In this document: piece after piece, positions 10,063 through 20,556 of the stretch | How positions within the stretch are numbered: the stretch's first letter is position 1 | Layout: each line of letters begins with the position of its first letter | Assembly: GCF_024362695.1 (NCBI RefSeq) | Contig: NC_065431.1 | Location: forward strand, 4,160,624-4,224,623 | Source of the DNA: Pectinophora gossypiella | Taxonomy: Eukaryota > Arthropoda > Insecta > Lepidoptera > Gelechiidae | Direction of reading: 5' to 3' | DNA length: 64,000 nucleotides | Made by a program: the position numbers and the translations under genes | The notes under the pieces: model-generated | What the model was told of the DNA's origin: nothing | The model's input: only the letters and a program-made list of their open reading frames with translations | Databases searched by the model: none

Positions 10063-10374
10063 TTTTTGAGTTAGATTTTTTATGGCTATAGGTTAAAAAA
10101 GTGACTTCCCTACTTGCTAAATAGTTTGTCTGACAACTTCGCCTCAAACCGACCATAATGAATTTTAAAAAAGTACTTACTTAAAATGTATTTTAATAGG
10201 TGTACTATCATATTACAAAGAAATGGTTTATAAATAGTCAACGGTTTTTCTTAGTTCCTCGTTTTTGAATACTCATTCAATTTAGTTCAGCAGGGCAAAC
10301 ATGCGCACCGTGATAAAATTATCGATCGATACAATAAATTTTGTCCAAGTCGATAAGTTAGTTTTGGTTCCCTT
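10063..10374. other. Unassigned sequence
   Basis: No gene, RNA or repeat family recognised. Confidence 0.25.
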
Positions 10375-10380
10375 AAGCAT

Positions 10381-10652
10381 TCAGCCGTACGACGCCCACT
10401 GCTGGGCATAGGCCTCCCCCAAGGATCTCCACGACGATCGGTCCTGCGCTGCCCGCATCCAGCGGCTTCCCGCGACCTTCACCAGATCGTCGGTCCACCT
10501 TGTAGCGGGCCTACCCACTGAGCGTCGTCCGACACGAGGTCGCCATTCTAGGACCTTTCCGCCCCAGCAGCCATCGGTTCTCCTCGTTATGTGTCCTGCC
10601 CACTGCCACTTCCGCTTGGCAATTCTCCGAGCTATGTCGGGAGACAATGATG
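10381..10652 (-). mobile_element. RTE-1 LINE, C-terminal ORF fragment
   Basis: The minus strand encodes the final 88 residues of an endonuclease/reverse-transcriptase polyprotein: IARRIAKRKWQWAGHITRR, then GRPATRWTDDLVKVAG, then LGEAYAQQWASYG and the stop. This block is typical of the C-terminus of RTE-like elements common in Lepidoptera. Endonuclease and RT domains are absent. The stop codon lies at the element end. AAGCATT is repeated at 10375-10381 and 10653-10659, fitting a TSD around a 5'-truncated insertion. Confidence 0.85.
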
Positions 10653-10799
10653 AAGCATTAATGGCGTGAGCTTATAATATGTTTTACGACATCATTTGTT
10701 GTGTGCGACACAGTGTGCGGGCGAAATAGTTTGGTAATTTAATTTCGATATTGTCTAAAATTTAGAGTAAGTATTGGGTCGAAGTTTTGGGGTTTTAGT

Positions 10800-11325
10800 T
10801 AGTTAGTTTGGTATTCTTAGTGATTGGAAACTATCTACAACTTAATTCGCTGCCGAGCAAACTAGCAATGTTTAGAAACGGGCCTTTTTGTAGATTTATA
10901 AAAATTTATAATAAAATTCCGAAGAGTATCAAATCTGAGCCTGCTGATAAGCTTTTTAAATACAAACTAAAATTAATGTTGCAAAATAAGACTTATTATT
11001 CGATAAATTAATTTATGACTGATGAATTGCAATAATTGATTTCTAATATTTTATTTCACAGCAAAGAATTCTTACTGACATTATTAACTTTAAATAAATT
11101 TCGGGCCTAATTGATGTATTCAAATTATAGTAAGCATGTATTATCATTCGTACCTAATTATTTCGTTTTTTATATTGTTATTGTTTTTAATATTTCTTTA
11201 TCTTTTAATTGTAATAACTTCATAAGTTGTTGTGCCCATCCAGGGTGCTGTGTGTCTAAAATTGACTTAGTTTAATTTTATACGACATGTAGCTATGCAA
11301 TATATGAATAAATAAATAAATAAAA
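10800..11325 (+). mobile_element. LINE C-terminus and 3' UTR, CR1-like
   Basis: Frame 10808-11011 ends with IYNKIPKSIKSEP..KLFKYKLKLMLQN, the same layout as the C-terminal tail of CR1-type reverse transcriptases. It is followed by an AT-rich UTR containing CCATCCAGGGTGCTGTGTGT and an (AATA)n tail. No RT catalytic region. Confidence 0.65.
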
Positions 11326-11370
11326 TAAGATACTAACGTCGCTGACAATAAGATGCATAATTCATAATAA

Positions 11371-11480
11371 TTCATCATCTCCCTAGCATTATCCAGTTTC
11401 CCACAGGGTCCAAGCGGACCCTGGCCATTAGGTAAGCACCTAACCTGAAGATTTGACAGGTCCGGTCTTCCAGAACGTAG
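11371..11480 (-). repeat. SINE-D 3' part
   Basis: CATCTCCCTAGCATTATCC..CAGGGTCC..CTAACCTGAAGATTTGACAG is the reversed SINE-D tail. Confidence 0.7.
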
Positions 11481-11494
11481 AACTGATCATTTCA

Positions 11495-12045
11495 TGTTGT
11501 GCTCGATCATTTCATGAAATGGTCAATGGCCTCGGGTCAGAGCGTCGATTGAGAGGCTTTTTTTTTGGTCTTTTATTTACTTAAGGGCTTTTAACAAAGT
11601 TTGTTATGCCAGCCCCATCGATCAAGACTGACTAAAACTGATAAAAAATCATATTTAATTCATGCCCCCACCCACAACAGCCTAAGATGTGATGATGTTG
11701 TGAATGAAAGCATAAATCAAATATGATTCTCTGCTCGTAGGTTCTGATAAAAAGGCCTCCAAGATACCTATATCACTATTCTGACTCCTAATTTTTAGAT
11801 GTGTAAATAAAAACAGCCTTTGTGAGGCATTCCGAGTACATTCATATAAGATATGGTACGTATCTTCCCTCTTCCCACAAACTTCGCAGTTTGGGGAAGA
11901 GGTTTTTTTCATTAAATAAGCAAAGCTCTTTAATGGAATATGCCCAGATCTTAACCTAAAAGCAATTTTGAGAAGTTTCCTCCCGAACTTTTGAGAGGCT
12001 TATATTTGAAAGAATTAATCGACACTTTAACGAATTAAAATCATT
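11495..12045 (+). mobile_element. PA1 fragment split by a LINE
   Basis: The flanks 12001-12040 (TTTGAAAGAATTAATCGAC) and 11495-11548 (GACCATTTC..CCTCGGGTCAGAGCGTCGA) are the two sides of one PA1 site (compare 26830-26890, read on the other strand). The LINE 11560-11990 sits between them. Confidence 0.55.
11560..11990 (-). mobile_element. LINE ORF2 C-terminus with CCHC motif
   Basis: The minus-strand frame reads through from the truncation point at 11990 to a stop at 11682. It includes RLRSGHIPLKSFAYL and then CEVCGKREDTYHILYEC (C-x2-C-x8-H-x4-C), the zinc-knuckle-like motif at the C-terminus of R1/Jockey/I-group ORF2. It ends ...AFIHNIITS. The 3' UTR ends in poly-A (11560-11568). TTGAGAGGCTT is duplicated at 11549-11559 and 11991-12001. 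5' truncated and inactive. Confidence 0.8.
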
Positions 12046-12071
12046 ACTTTTCGTTAGGGTACCAGTGTTGG

Positions 12072-12190
12072 GCATAATGCCATTACATCCATCGCAAGAT
12101 AAACTAAGTACCGATGGATTATCGAGCTTTCTGTTACACCAACGTGATAGGTGGCGAGCCATATCGCCATCTATAATGGTCGAGCTAACC
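12072..12190 (-). mobile_element. TG1 fragment
   Basis: CATCCATCGCAAGAT..CTTTCTGTTACACCAACGTGA..ATATCGCCATCTATAATGGT is TG1 reversed, without its tail. Confidence 0.65.
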
Positions 12191-12663
12191 TACTTAATAA
12201 ATAATTTCAATTTTCTTCTCTCATCCCACGAACGTTGATTCCCGAGAGATTTATGTGATAAAGTACCAATTTCGCGTAACACCCACTTTCCGAGTTTATC
12301 CATTGTATTAACAGTCGCATATTATTTATGTTTACATTTTTGAATAACTTTAAGGGTGTTGGTAGCGTCGCTATATACGTTTCGGCGACAATAGATGGCG
12401 TAAGTGTAGACACACCATTTGGTGATCGAAATTATTATTTTTGTCATAGATAAACTAAGCTAAATGAGAGCTCATTTACACCTCTTTGCCACTACTTGAA
12501 GGTCTAGAGAACCTACAAACAATAAAAAATATTATACACCCTTCCTATTTTATTCACGTTTACTCTGAGTCTGAAGATATTGACAACTTCTTATTGAAAT
12601 GTACTTTTTCTTACTTATTATTACGTAGAAACTACATATAGAAAATGTTTTGTAAAGGATTAA
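12191..12663. other. Unassigned sequence
   Basis: No convincing gene; short minus-strand frames here have no recognisable motif. Confidence 0.25.
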
Positions 12664-12856
12664 TCATCATTATCATCAGCCCATTAACGTCCTTACTGCT
12701 GGGGCACGGGCCTTTCCTATGGATGGATAGGGAGATCGGGCCTTAAACCATCACGCGGGCCCAGTGCGGATTGATGGTTATTAACGACTGCTAATACAGC
12801 CGGGATCAACGGCTTAACGTGCCTTCTGAAGCACGGAGGAGCTCGAGATGAAAACT
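12664..12856 (-). mobile_element. SINE-A, 5'-truncated
   Basis: Tail and central block present in reverse. It stops at GAGCTCGAGATGAAAACT before the 5S-like part and abuts a SINE-C. Confidence 0.85.
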
Positions 12857-12870
12857 ACGTAAAACTTTCA

Positions 12871-13183
12871 TATACGTCCCACTACTGGGCACAGGCCTCC
12901 CCTCAATCAACCGGAGGGCGAATGGAGCATACTCCACCACGCTGCTCCAATGCGGGTTGATGGAGGTGTTTTTACGGCTAATAGCCGGGACCAACGGCTT
13001 AACTTGCCCTCCGAAGCACGGAATCATCTTATATTTTCGGACAATTAGGTGATTCAAGCCTGAAAAGTCCTTACCAAACAAAGGACAGTCTCACAAAGTG
13101 ATTACGACAATGTCCTCATCGGGAATCGAACCCGGACCTCCAGATTGTGAGTTTAACGTTCTAACCAGTAGACCACGGAGGCC
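12871..13183 (-). mobile_element. SINE-C, near full length
   Basis: From the RTE-like tail (ATACGTCCCACTACTGGGCA) through TTTTTACGGCTAATAGCCGG, the central block and ACAAAGGACAGTCTCACAA to the tRNA-like head ending ACCACGGAGGCC. Confidence 0.85.
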
Positions 13184-13518
13184 AATATATAAAAAAATAG
13201 GATGTAATCTCGAAATGGTTTTAGAATTAGCGTTACTTTTTCTCTTACAAACGGAATTATATTTTTATTGAACCCAAGCTAATCCTCTTACGCTTGAAAT
13301 AGGAGTTCACCTCAAAAGAAAATAAGTGGAATAAGCCAACCTGAGATGCCTCAAATTCCTAAGATCATTCTTTAATTAAAAATGTTTTTCGTTCGTCAAA
13401 TTGTCGACAAAGCTATCGTGTTCCAGAATAAGAAGTTGTTTGTTTAAGTTGATTTAAAACAGCCGGTTTGCATAGCGACCATTTTGTTTTAATTTCTTCG
13501 CTGAACGAATGAAAAATA
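13184..13518. other. Unassigned sequence
   Basis: AT-rich, no gene recognised. Confidence 0.25.
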
Positions 13519-14104
13519 CAGGATGTTAGTGACATCGTAACGAAAACTCTGAGGTTTTTTTTTTTGATTTTTGTTACGATATCACTTACACCCCGTACAA
13601 GTACGTACAGGTAGCCATACAAGTACGTATGGGTGTTAGTGACACCGTAAAGAATACTGAGAGGGATGATTCAGACCATGATTCTGAGTTGATATCAAGT
13701 GGAATTTTCCGTCGCAAAAGTATGGAAATGAAAATAATAAAAAAATCACAATTTTTATGAATTTTCCGACAGAAAATTCCACTTGATATCAACTCAGAAT
13801 CATGGTCTGAATCATCCCTCTCAGTATTCTTTACTGTGTCACTAACACCCATACGTACTTGTATGGCTACCTGTACGTACTTGTACGGGGTGTAAGTGAT
13901 ATCGTAACAAATACTGAGACGGATGATTCAGCTCATTATTCTGAGTTAGTATCATCGTAAAAGTATAGAAGTGAAAATAATTTAAAAAAACTAAAAAAAG
14001 ACATAAATTTTGTGGCGAAAAATTAATTCCACTTGATATTAACTCAGAATCATGGTCTAAGTCATTCCCCTCAGTATTCGTTACGATGTCACTAACACCC
14101 TGTA
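13519..14104. mobile_element. MITE-K, three units in series
   Basis: A collapsed unit (13519-13594), then full hairpins 13631-13850 and 13887-14100. The same spacer joins each pair in alternating orientation (13595-13630 and 13851-13886). Outer ends are TACAGGATGTTAG and CTAACACCCTGTA. Confidence 0.85.
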
Positions 14105-14186
14105 TAGAACGCGTGCAGCTGCCTATCTTCCCGGGAATGTCGTAAAAATTTACAGTGGAAGGTGTTCCAAAGGACACCTTCTACCG

Positions 14187-14256
14187 TGGAGGGATTTCCA
14201 ACCTCATCAATCCTAGGTTATTATTGAGCCACCAAAGGCCCACATGGCTCATGTAA
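14187..14256 (-). repeat. SINE-B tail scrap
   Basis: CAACCTCATCAATCCTAGGT..TTGAGCCACCAAAGGCCCA..GGCTCATGTAA. Confidence 0.65.
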
Positions 14257-14426
14257 TAACAAGATTATGGGAGATAGCAAGGAGATAGCAAAAAACCGGT
14301 GAGACCCGCGCTCCCCATTTGTCCGGCCAAGTAGATATTGTAAGTCATGTAAAAAAAGGGATGTTATATCCATCTTAACACAAAAAAATGTCATCCTTGG
14401 AACAAAGATGATCAGGTCACCTTGTT

Positions 14427-14779
14427 ATTTCTTTTTTGACGTGACTTATTGTTTTTGACGCAGATGGCATTAACTATTTGGTCGGAAGAGTCGGCTCTTT
14501 TTTTTTTGACGTGACTTATTGTAGATTTGCCGCAGATGGCATTAACTACTTGGCCAGACAAATGGGGAGCGCTGAAGGCTCTCACCCGGTACAACGTTTA
14601 AGACAACAGGCCTGAGGGTGCCCAGTTGGGCGCGAACCTCGGCTCAGGGCGTCGTCTGAGAGGAAAAATATTTGAAAGAATTAATCGACCCTAGTGGGTC
14701 GATAGCGATAAGCGCTGAATGAGGGAAATCGTCGACCACGCCGGCGGGGTCGGTATCGGGGCCCTGAAAGAGTCGGCTC
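14427..14779 (-). mobile_element. PA1 inserted into an older PA1
   Basis: The outer PA1 scrap (14427-14486) contains an inner copy 14498-14768. The inner copy is flanked by AGAGTCGGCTC at 14487-14497 and 14769-14779 and has its poly-A on the minus strand (poly-T at 14498). The inner copy carries the whole known family sequence. Confidence 0.75.
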
Positions 14780-14787
14780 CTATCATA

Positions 14788-14853
14788 TATGGATGTATAT
14801 CTGACTACCCCATTGAGATATAGCCGTGAACTTATGTTATGTGATGTTATGTT
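14788..14853 (+). repeat. TG1 3' part
   Basis: GGATGTATATCTGACTACCC..TTATGTTATGTGATGTTATG tail. Confidence 0.55.
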
Positions 14854-15179
14854 GTATTGGAAACAAAATTTGCATCTCAAGGATGAATGTTTCCCTAAAT
14901 ATGGCGGATATTTAAAAATGTTTTATCCCTACAAAATTTGCCTAAGCCGAAGTTTTTCGTCGCGAATCTGATTTGAATATCAAAAGCCCATAATGCGTTC
15001 ATTATACGTTTTTAAGGTTCCCTAAACGGAATTGCGGAAACGATAATACGTTGAACTGAGTTCCGCGCCATTTTTGGTGAAGAAGACAAATACTCACGCC
15101 CAAGAAATAAATAGGTAAGTACTTATTTAAAAAATATATAAACATAACATCGATAGCGCATATCACTATAACTCATTAT
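14854..15179. other. Unassigned sequence
   Basis: No gene or family seen. Confidence 0.25.
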
Positions 15180-15310
15180 ACGGTTTGGACGGGTAAAGCG
15201 GATGAAGGATAATAGAATTGCGAAAGCGAAAGTTGATGGTAGGGCTGGCAGAGAAGAACCTAGAGGGACACTATTACACAGATTAGATGGACTATTTGTC
15301 ATACGACGTC
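15180..15310 (+). mobile_element. LINE-3 fragment
   Basis: GGTTTGGACGGGTAAAGCGG..AAAGTTGATGGTAGGGCTGG corresponds, with lesions, to the region encoding WFGHVERMKDNKIAKAV..KVDGRAG in the copy at 35104-35406. Confidence 0.6.
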
Positions 15311-15396
15311 AATGACGATTAGCGGCCAAAAGCGACCTCTTTCATAGATCCAGGAACAAAAAAAAAAATTAAATAAAAATATATGGAATATCTGTT

Positions 15397-15670
15397 GCTT
15401 CTATGCTGTTCTGGGAGCAAATAAAAAACATAGAACACGTTCAGCTGCTTGTCTTCCCGGGCATGTCGTAAAAACCGACAGAGGGATTGCGTCCTCTAAC
15501 ATGATGAACTAATGTTATGAGCGATAGGCTGATCCCTTATCACCATAAGGTTCATCATATCCATCGTAGGACTTCGTATCAACAGTGGCTGCAAGTTGTC
15601 TTTGATTACTTGTGGCTCTGCCCACCCCATTTGGGATTACGGGCGTGAGTTTATGTATGTATGTATGTAT
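15397..15670 (+). mobile_element. NA1, full length
   Basis: Starts GCTTCTATGCTGTTCTGGGA and ends GGCGTGAGTTTATG(TATG)n. GAATATCTGTT is duplicated at 15386-15396 and 15671-15681. No internal frame of note. Confidence 0.85.
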
Positions 15671-15681
15671 GAATATCTGTT

Positions 15682-16321
15682 ATCGCAAACGGCTTGTTCT
15701 TTATTGCATCCCTTTTAATCTCCTAAACTATTTATTCTTTAATTATTCTGTAGGTTACTTTTGATATAAGATCTCTTTACTACCTTTTTTGTATATTAAA
15801 TCTTTTTATTTAGAATATTTTTCTTTTTTATACGATATTGCAAAGACCAAGTTGATATTGATTTTTCTAACTGTCATTGAAGGCTTACGCCTATTTTGAT
15901 CGTAAGAATATTAAATTACTAAAGTCAAGGCTGTATGGTCCTCAGATCTTTGCCTGCCTTTAAGTCAAATTTAAGATATTAGATCTTTTTACAAGCTTTT
16001 TTGTATACAATCTTTTTATTTAGAATATTTTTTCTTTTTTATACGATATTTTTTGATCGTGAATTTCGAATATTAAATTAATAAAGTCAAACCTGTCTCT
16101 TATGTATCCTTTCTTGTCTGCCTTAAATGTATAAGGCGAATTTAAACAAAAAAAACTTCTGGTTCTATGGAAGATTGAAATACATTGCGGAAACGAAAAT
16201 TGCTGAATTATTTCTCCAAATTACTCCTTCTACAACTGAGTACAGTCTAGTTTCACACTTCTATGGAACTTAGCTTATCTTTATTATAATTATAATCTCG
16301 GTCCATTTATTTACTGACGCA
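15682..16321. other. AT-rich with a local duplication
   Basis: 15770-15850 and 15975-16050 share TTTTTGTATA..AATCTTTTTATTTAGAATATTTTTCTTTTTTATACGATATT (read in pieces), an imperfect direct repeat about 205 bp apart. No gene. Confidence 0.45.
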
Positions 16322-16492
16322 GTTGATTAACACAGTTGCCTCGACCATTACAGACGGCGATACGGCTCACCGCCTATCTCGTTGGTCTAACAGAAAGCTC
16401 TGTGAGGCGTGGGTACTTAGTTCATCTTGCGATGGATGTACCTCTGACTACCCCAATTGGGATATAGTCGTGAGCTTAGTTAAATGTTATGT
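16322..16492 (+). mobile_element. TG1, best copy
   Basis: TTGATTAACACAGTTGCCTC..GACGGCGATACGGCTCACCG..TTGCGATGGATGTACCTC..CCAATTGGGATATAGTCG..GTTATGTTA. Other copies are at 12.1, 32.2, 33.3 and 49.3 kb. No tRNA head found. Confidence 0.65.
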
Positions 16493-16756
16493 TAAAATGG
16501 ATTGTAACGGAAGGTTTGACAACGGACGGAACCTAGAATAAATATTGGCACACGGTATTTTTTTTGTTCCAAGAAAATTGACAAAGAAAATTGATGATTC
16601 GGATTTTTTCAATTCATTGCCTTTCTTCCTTTAATTCGTCCATTCATTGAAGTAACGATATTTTCTCATTGTTCATTGTTGCCATTCAGAATCTTGCAAA
16701 AACTGTCAATTTAAAGCTTATATGTTAAGCATACTATACTTTAAAAAAGCTTTCTT
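16493..16756. other. Unassigned sequence
   Basis: Nothing recognised. Confidence 0.25.
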
Positions 16757-16945
16757 TTTATCGTGTGGCTTGTGAGATGGATCGCCAACCTCATCAACCC
16801 TGGTGTCAGGGTTACTATTGAGTCGCCAACGGCCCCTGAAATGGCTCATGTAACGACTACTTACTTACATCAGTAAGTAGTAACCGGGACCAACGGCTTA
16901 ACGTGCCTTCCGAAGCACGGCTCATCTTACTTTTCGTCAATAGGC
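16757..16945 (-). mobile_element. SINE-B, 5'-truncated
   Basis: ATCGTGTGGCTTGTGAGATG through the tail to GACCAACGGCTTAACGTGCC and CTTACTTTTCG; the tRNA-like head is missing. Confidence 0.8.
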
Positions 16946-17292
16946 TAGTTTCCAACTAGTCAAATCAGTTAGGTACTTTTTACTAAACGTCAAAACACAA
17001 AATTACTATGGAATTTGTATGAAAAAGCACACTGTGACGTCATAGAAAAACGTGACAAAATGTCGCCCTCATTATTACATTTTTCTTTATTAAAATTCAC
17101 AAATAAGTTAAATAGAAAAAAAAGAAAACGTTTTCGTCACCTTTACATCTATACATTGTTTTAAGTTTACGCGGTTATTATCATAATTAAAACACATAAT
17201 AACGGGTTCTTACCGCGTTTAAATGGGGATATGAGACTTCCGATATTTCGACACTGTTGCATCATGGCACTTGCACAGTGTCGAAATATCGG
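16946..17292. repeat. Repeat pieces T and O
   Basis: 16965-17125 (ACGTCAAAACA..TATGGAATTTG..TGTGACGTCAT..CCCTCATTATTAC) is similar to 20625-20760. 17150-17292 is repeat O (CACATAATAACGGGTTCTTA..CCGATATTTCGACACTG), with an internal inverted TATTTCGACACTG / CAGTGTCGAAATA. Confidence 0.5.
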
Positions 17293-17560
17293 TCTGCGAT
17301 TGTTGAAGTAAAGCAACTTTCGCAAAGGCCGGGCCTAGGATGGGTGACCACAGAAAAAAAAGTTTTCATCTCGAGCTCCTCCGTGCTTCGGAAGGCACGT
17401 TAAGCCGTTGGTCCCGGCTGCACTAGCAGTCGTTAATAACCATCAATCCGAACTGGGCCCGCGTGATGGTTTAAGGCCCGATCTCCCATCCATCCATAGA
17501 GAAGGACCGTGCCCCAGCAGTGGGGACGTTAATGGGCTGATGATGATGATGATGATGATG
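17293..17560 (+). mobile_element. SINE-A lacking the tRNA-like head
   Basis: Begins at TCTGCGATTGTTGAAG, fused to repeat O. The 5S-like part, central block and (GATGAT)n tail are present. Confidence 0.85.
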
Positions 17561-17611
17561 AACTACTTGGCCGGACAAATGGGGAGCTCTGAGGGCTCTC
17601 ACCCGGTTTCA
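17561..17611 (-). repeat. PA1 scrap
   Basis: AACTACTTGGCCGGACAAAT..GGGCTCTCACCCGGTTT directly after the SINE-A tail. Confidence 0.65.
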
Positions 17612-18345
17612 CTCACAGGTCAGCATAGAGCCATGTACTTCTTTTAGTCAATATTTTTCCCTACGGACCTAAACACAATAGGTACGGCAAAAGGTCATAA
17701 TATTTCATAAAGATAAAGCAATAAAGTTGAAATTTGTACAATTATGAACACCGATCGATTTGAATTTATTTCGGGCCTGTGAAGGTATCTATGGCTCTAC
17801 CGTGTATAGAGCTCGTGCTGCGTTTAGACGGGCGAGTTGACTTGACTTAATGTAAGTTTACTTGACACATTATTTAACAAGCAAGTAAGGTTTTAATACA
17901 TTATTTATTTGGATTATCGATAACTAATAAGTACACTGATTTTAGATTTGCATAATTTTTTAAATTTGTTTAATTGTAAGCTACACGTATGAAAATTTTT
18001 AATATGTGAAAGGTCATATAATTTATAATTCACCGAAAAGTTAACAGAACACTTGTTCATTTTAGGCAAAATTTAAAAACATTTTGTTTCAAAATTATAA
18101 TATTATATAGGTATTTTAGCTCAAACCGAATTAAGTTGACAGCTCACGTCAAATTCGCTGCATACTAAAGAGATACCTAGTGAAATCGTACGGGTTATAT
18201 ATTCACATTTTAATATTACTACTTTCTGTAAAATAATCCACCATTTTCCTTTACAGATAAGAAAATTACAGTATATAGTAACTTATAGTAAAATAAGAAG
18301 GCGATTGCCTAAATTGCATACATATACTATCAAAATCATTAATTA
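17612..18345. other. Unassigned AT-rich sequence
   Basis: No gene seen. A short piece near 17840-17890 (GACTTGACTTAATGTAAG..CAAGCAAGTAAGG) resembles 20570 and 21010. Confidence 0.3.
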
Positions 18346-18836
18346 TACTGGGTGTTAGTGACATCGTAACGAATACTGAGGGGGTTGATTCAGACCATGA
18401 TTCTGAGTTAAAATCAAGTGGAATTTTCCATCGCATAATTCATGATTTTTTCAGTTTTTTTAAATTATTTTCAATTCTATACTTTTGCGATGGCAAATTC
18501 CACTTGATATTAACTCAGAATAATCAGATGAATCATCTCTCTCAGTATTCGTTACGATGACACTTACACCCCGTACAAGTACATACGGTAGCCATATAAG
18601 TAGGTATGGGTGTTAGTGACACCGTAACGAATACTGAGGGGGATGGTTCAGACCATGATTCTGAGTTGATATCAAGTGGAATTTCGTGTCAAAAAATTCA
18701 TGAAAATTTTTCTTTTGTTTTTAATTATTTTCCAATCCATACTTTTGCGACGGAAATTTCTACTTGATATCAACTCAGAATCATGGCCTGAACCACCCCT
18801 CAAAGTTTTCGTTACGATGTCACTAACACCCTGTAT
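18346..18836. mobile_element. MITE-K, two units
   Basis: Hairpins 18350-18572 and 18608-18831 with the standard spacer between. The outer ends are flanked by TA-rich sequence (TTATACTGGGTG.. / ..CACCCTGTATATT). Confidence 0.85.
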
Positions 18837-19649
18837 ATTATATTATTTAGGCATATATGTAGGTTATAATATAGACAAGTCAAAATTACAATTTGTATAA
18901 TCAAGGAGATTTAAAGATCCACGTTGAAACAATTCATTAAAGATATCAATATTACTTTTTGACTTTTTTCGTCATTGCGTACTTTCTTTTATATACGCAA
19001 ATCACGCAAGTCAACCTTCAACATTGCTTTTTTGGGATTCAATGCTTTCCTAGTACTGCTTTTAAGTTTAAAATCAATAAGAGTTTATTTACATTTAAGT
19101 CAGGAGTTCATGCTAAATGATACAATAAACGAGTGTCATAACATAACTCCCTATTCTTATAATACAGAAAGATAATTCTAGGAATGGAAAAGCCACAGAC
19201 AACCGGTGGATATCTTCCGATTATTTTGACATGTCTTACCGGGGTAAATATATAGGTAGTAAACCGGGTAATTTTACACCGTATTGGCTACATTACCGGT
19301 CATCAGCGCACCACTTACGTATCCATCATGTTAGAAAGGGCACTGTCGGTTTTTTATGACAGTTCTATTTTCATTTGGAAATGGCTTATACTTAATTTAC
19401 TATCTCCTCATTATCCTTTTTGAGGGAAGTAATTGATTTATTTAAGTATTTTGTCAAGTGACTGGTTCAAGTACACTCTTCCGTGTAAACAAACTTGGAT
19501 CAATACGATACCACATGGCAATTTGCAACAGCCCTTCCTAATAAATTAGTTTAGTTAAACCATTGCCTTCAGGGACGCCACATACAGTGGTAATTGTTAT
19601 TTTACGGTGACTTCTGTATCGTAAATGGAATCATCTAATTAGGCACATA
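18837..19649. other. Unassigned sequence
   Basis: A 66-codon plus-strand frame (18975-19175) has no recognisable motif. No repeat family assigned, so this could be unique intergenic DNA. Confidence 0.25.
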
Positions 19650-20032
19650 ATGGTGCTAATTCCTGTAAATACCATCTAATTTTATTTTAAGTTATATCTG
19701 TCATTTTCTTGTCCGCCGAAAAGGAAAGGGACGTGTAATCGACAAGCATAAAATTTATGGAACACACGTCAATTTTAAGCACAAATCTAAACCAACCGTC
19801 TAAAAATTTTACATCCGTCAATAACCCGACACAGTTAAGTAGACAGCACGTCAAACGGATTGCATACCAGCGACGTACCTTTTGATTCGCCCGGGTTATT
19901 CATTCATTTACTCATTCTTCCTAAAATTAAGAGCTGTGAATCATCCGTCCCTTTCCTTTTCGACGGATATGAAAATGACGGATATAACTTAAAATAAAAT
20001 TAGGCGGTGTCTGCAGGAATCGGGGCCATTGT
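19650..20032. mobile_element. MITE-J
   Basis: Inverted ends: ..TTATTTTAAGTTATATCTGT..CCGAAAAGGAAAGGGACG on the left and CGTCCCTTTCCTTTTCGACG..ATAACTTAAAATAAAATTAG on the right (~80 bp each). The interior (ACACGTCAATTTTAAGC..GGATTGCATACCAGCGA) is conserved at 29.8 and 38.97 kb. Confidence 0.8.
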
Positions 20033-20454
20033 CGCGATATATGTGCCATAGCGAAAACCACGTAATAAATCTTATTTTTTTTAAACACACACATCCGAAT
20101 GTTGCTATTTTTATTAACAAAACCTCTCAATATCAATCCAGGTGAAAAAATTGTGGCCTCGAAGTTTGCCAGGGATTGGAATTATTTTAAAGAAATCGAG
20201 ATTTTGTCGAGGAAAATGTAAAATGGATGTGGTGGACCTTATGGTACTGGTGGTCTGCCGTTAATGGTCTAATATTTTAGAAAAAAACTGGACATTGGAC
20301 TTAAAATACTCCTTGAGGATAGATTTTACGTGGTCATTAGGAATTACGCGCGTCAACTTGTATAAGTCAAGAAAAGTAAATTATATTCTAGTAATTTTAC
20401 AAATTGCTGGTGTTTTTAAAAGAAATCAGTAATAATGGACGTAATTAATCAGTA
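20033..20454. other. Unassigned sequence
   Basis: No feature supported. Confidence 0.25.
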
Positions 20455-20556
20455 ATAAGGCCGCCCAAATTGCACTGTATTCATGTGTTATGTCTAATTG
20501 TTTAAATGTAGTTCTATGCAATAAAGTATATTTGATTTGATTTTGATTTGATTTAA
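20455..20556 (+). mobile_element. LINE 3' tail (GATTT)n
   Basis: AAGGCCGCCCAAATTGCACT..GCAATAAAGTATATTTGATT then TTTGATTTGATTT. Confidence 0.65.
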
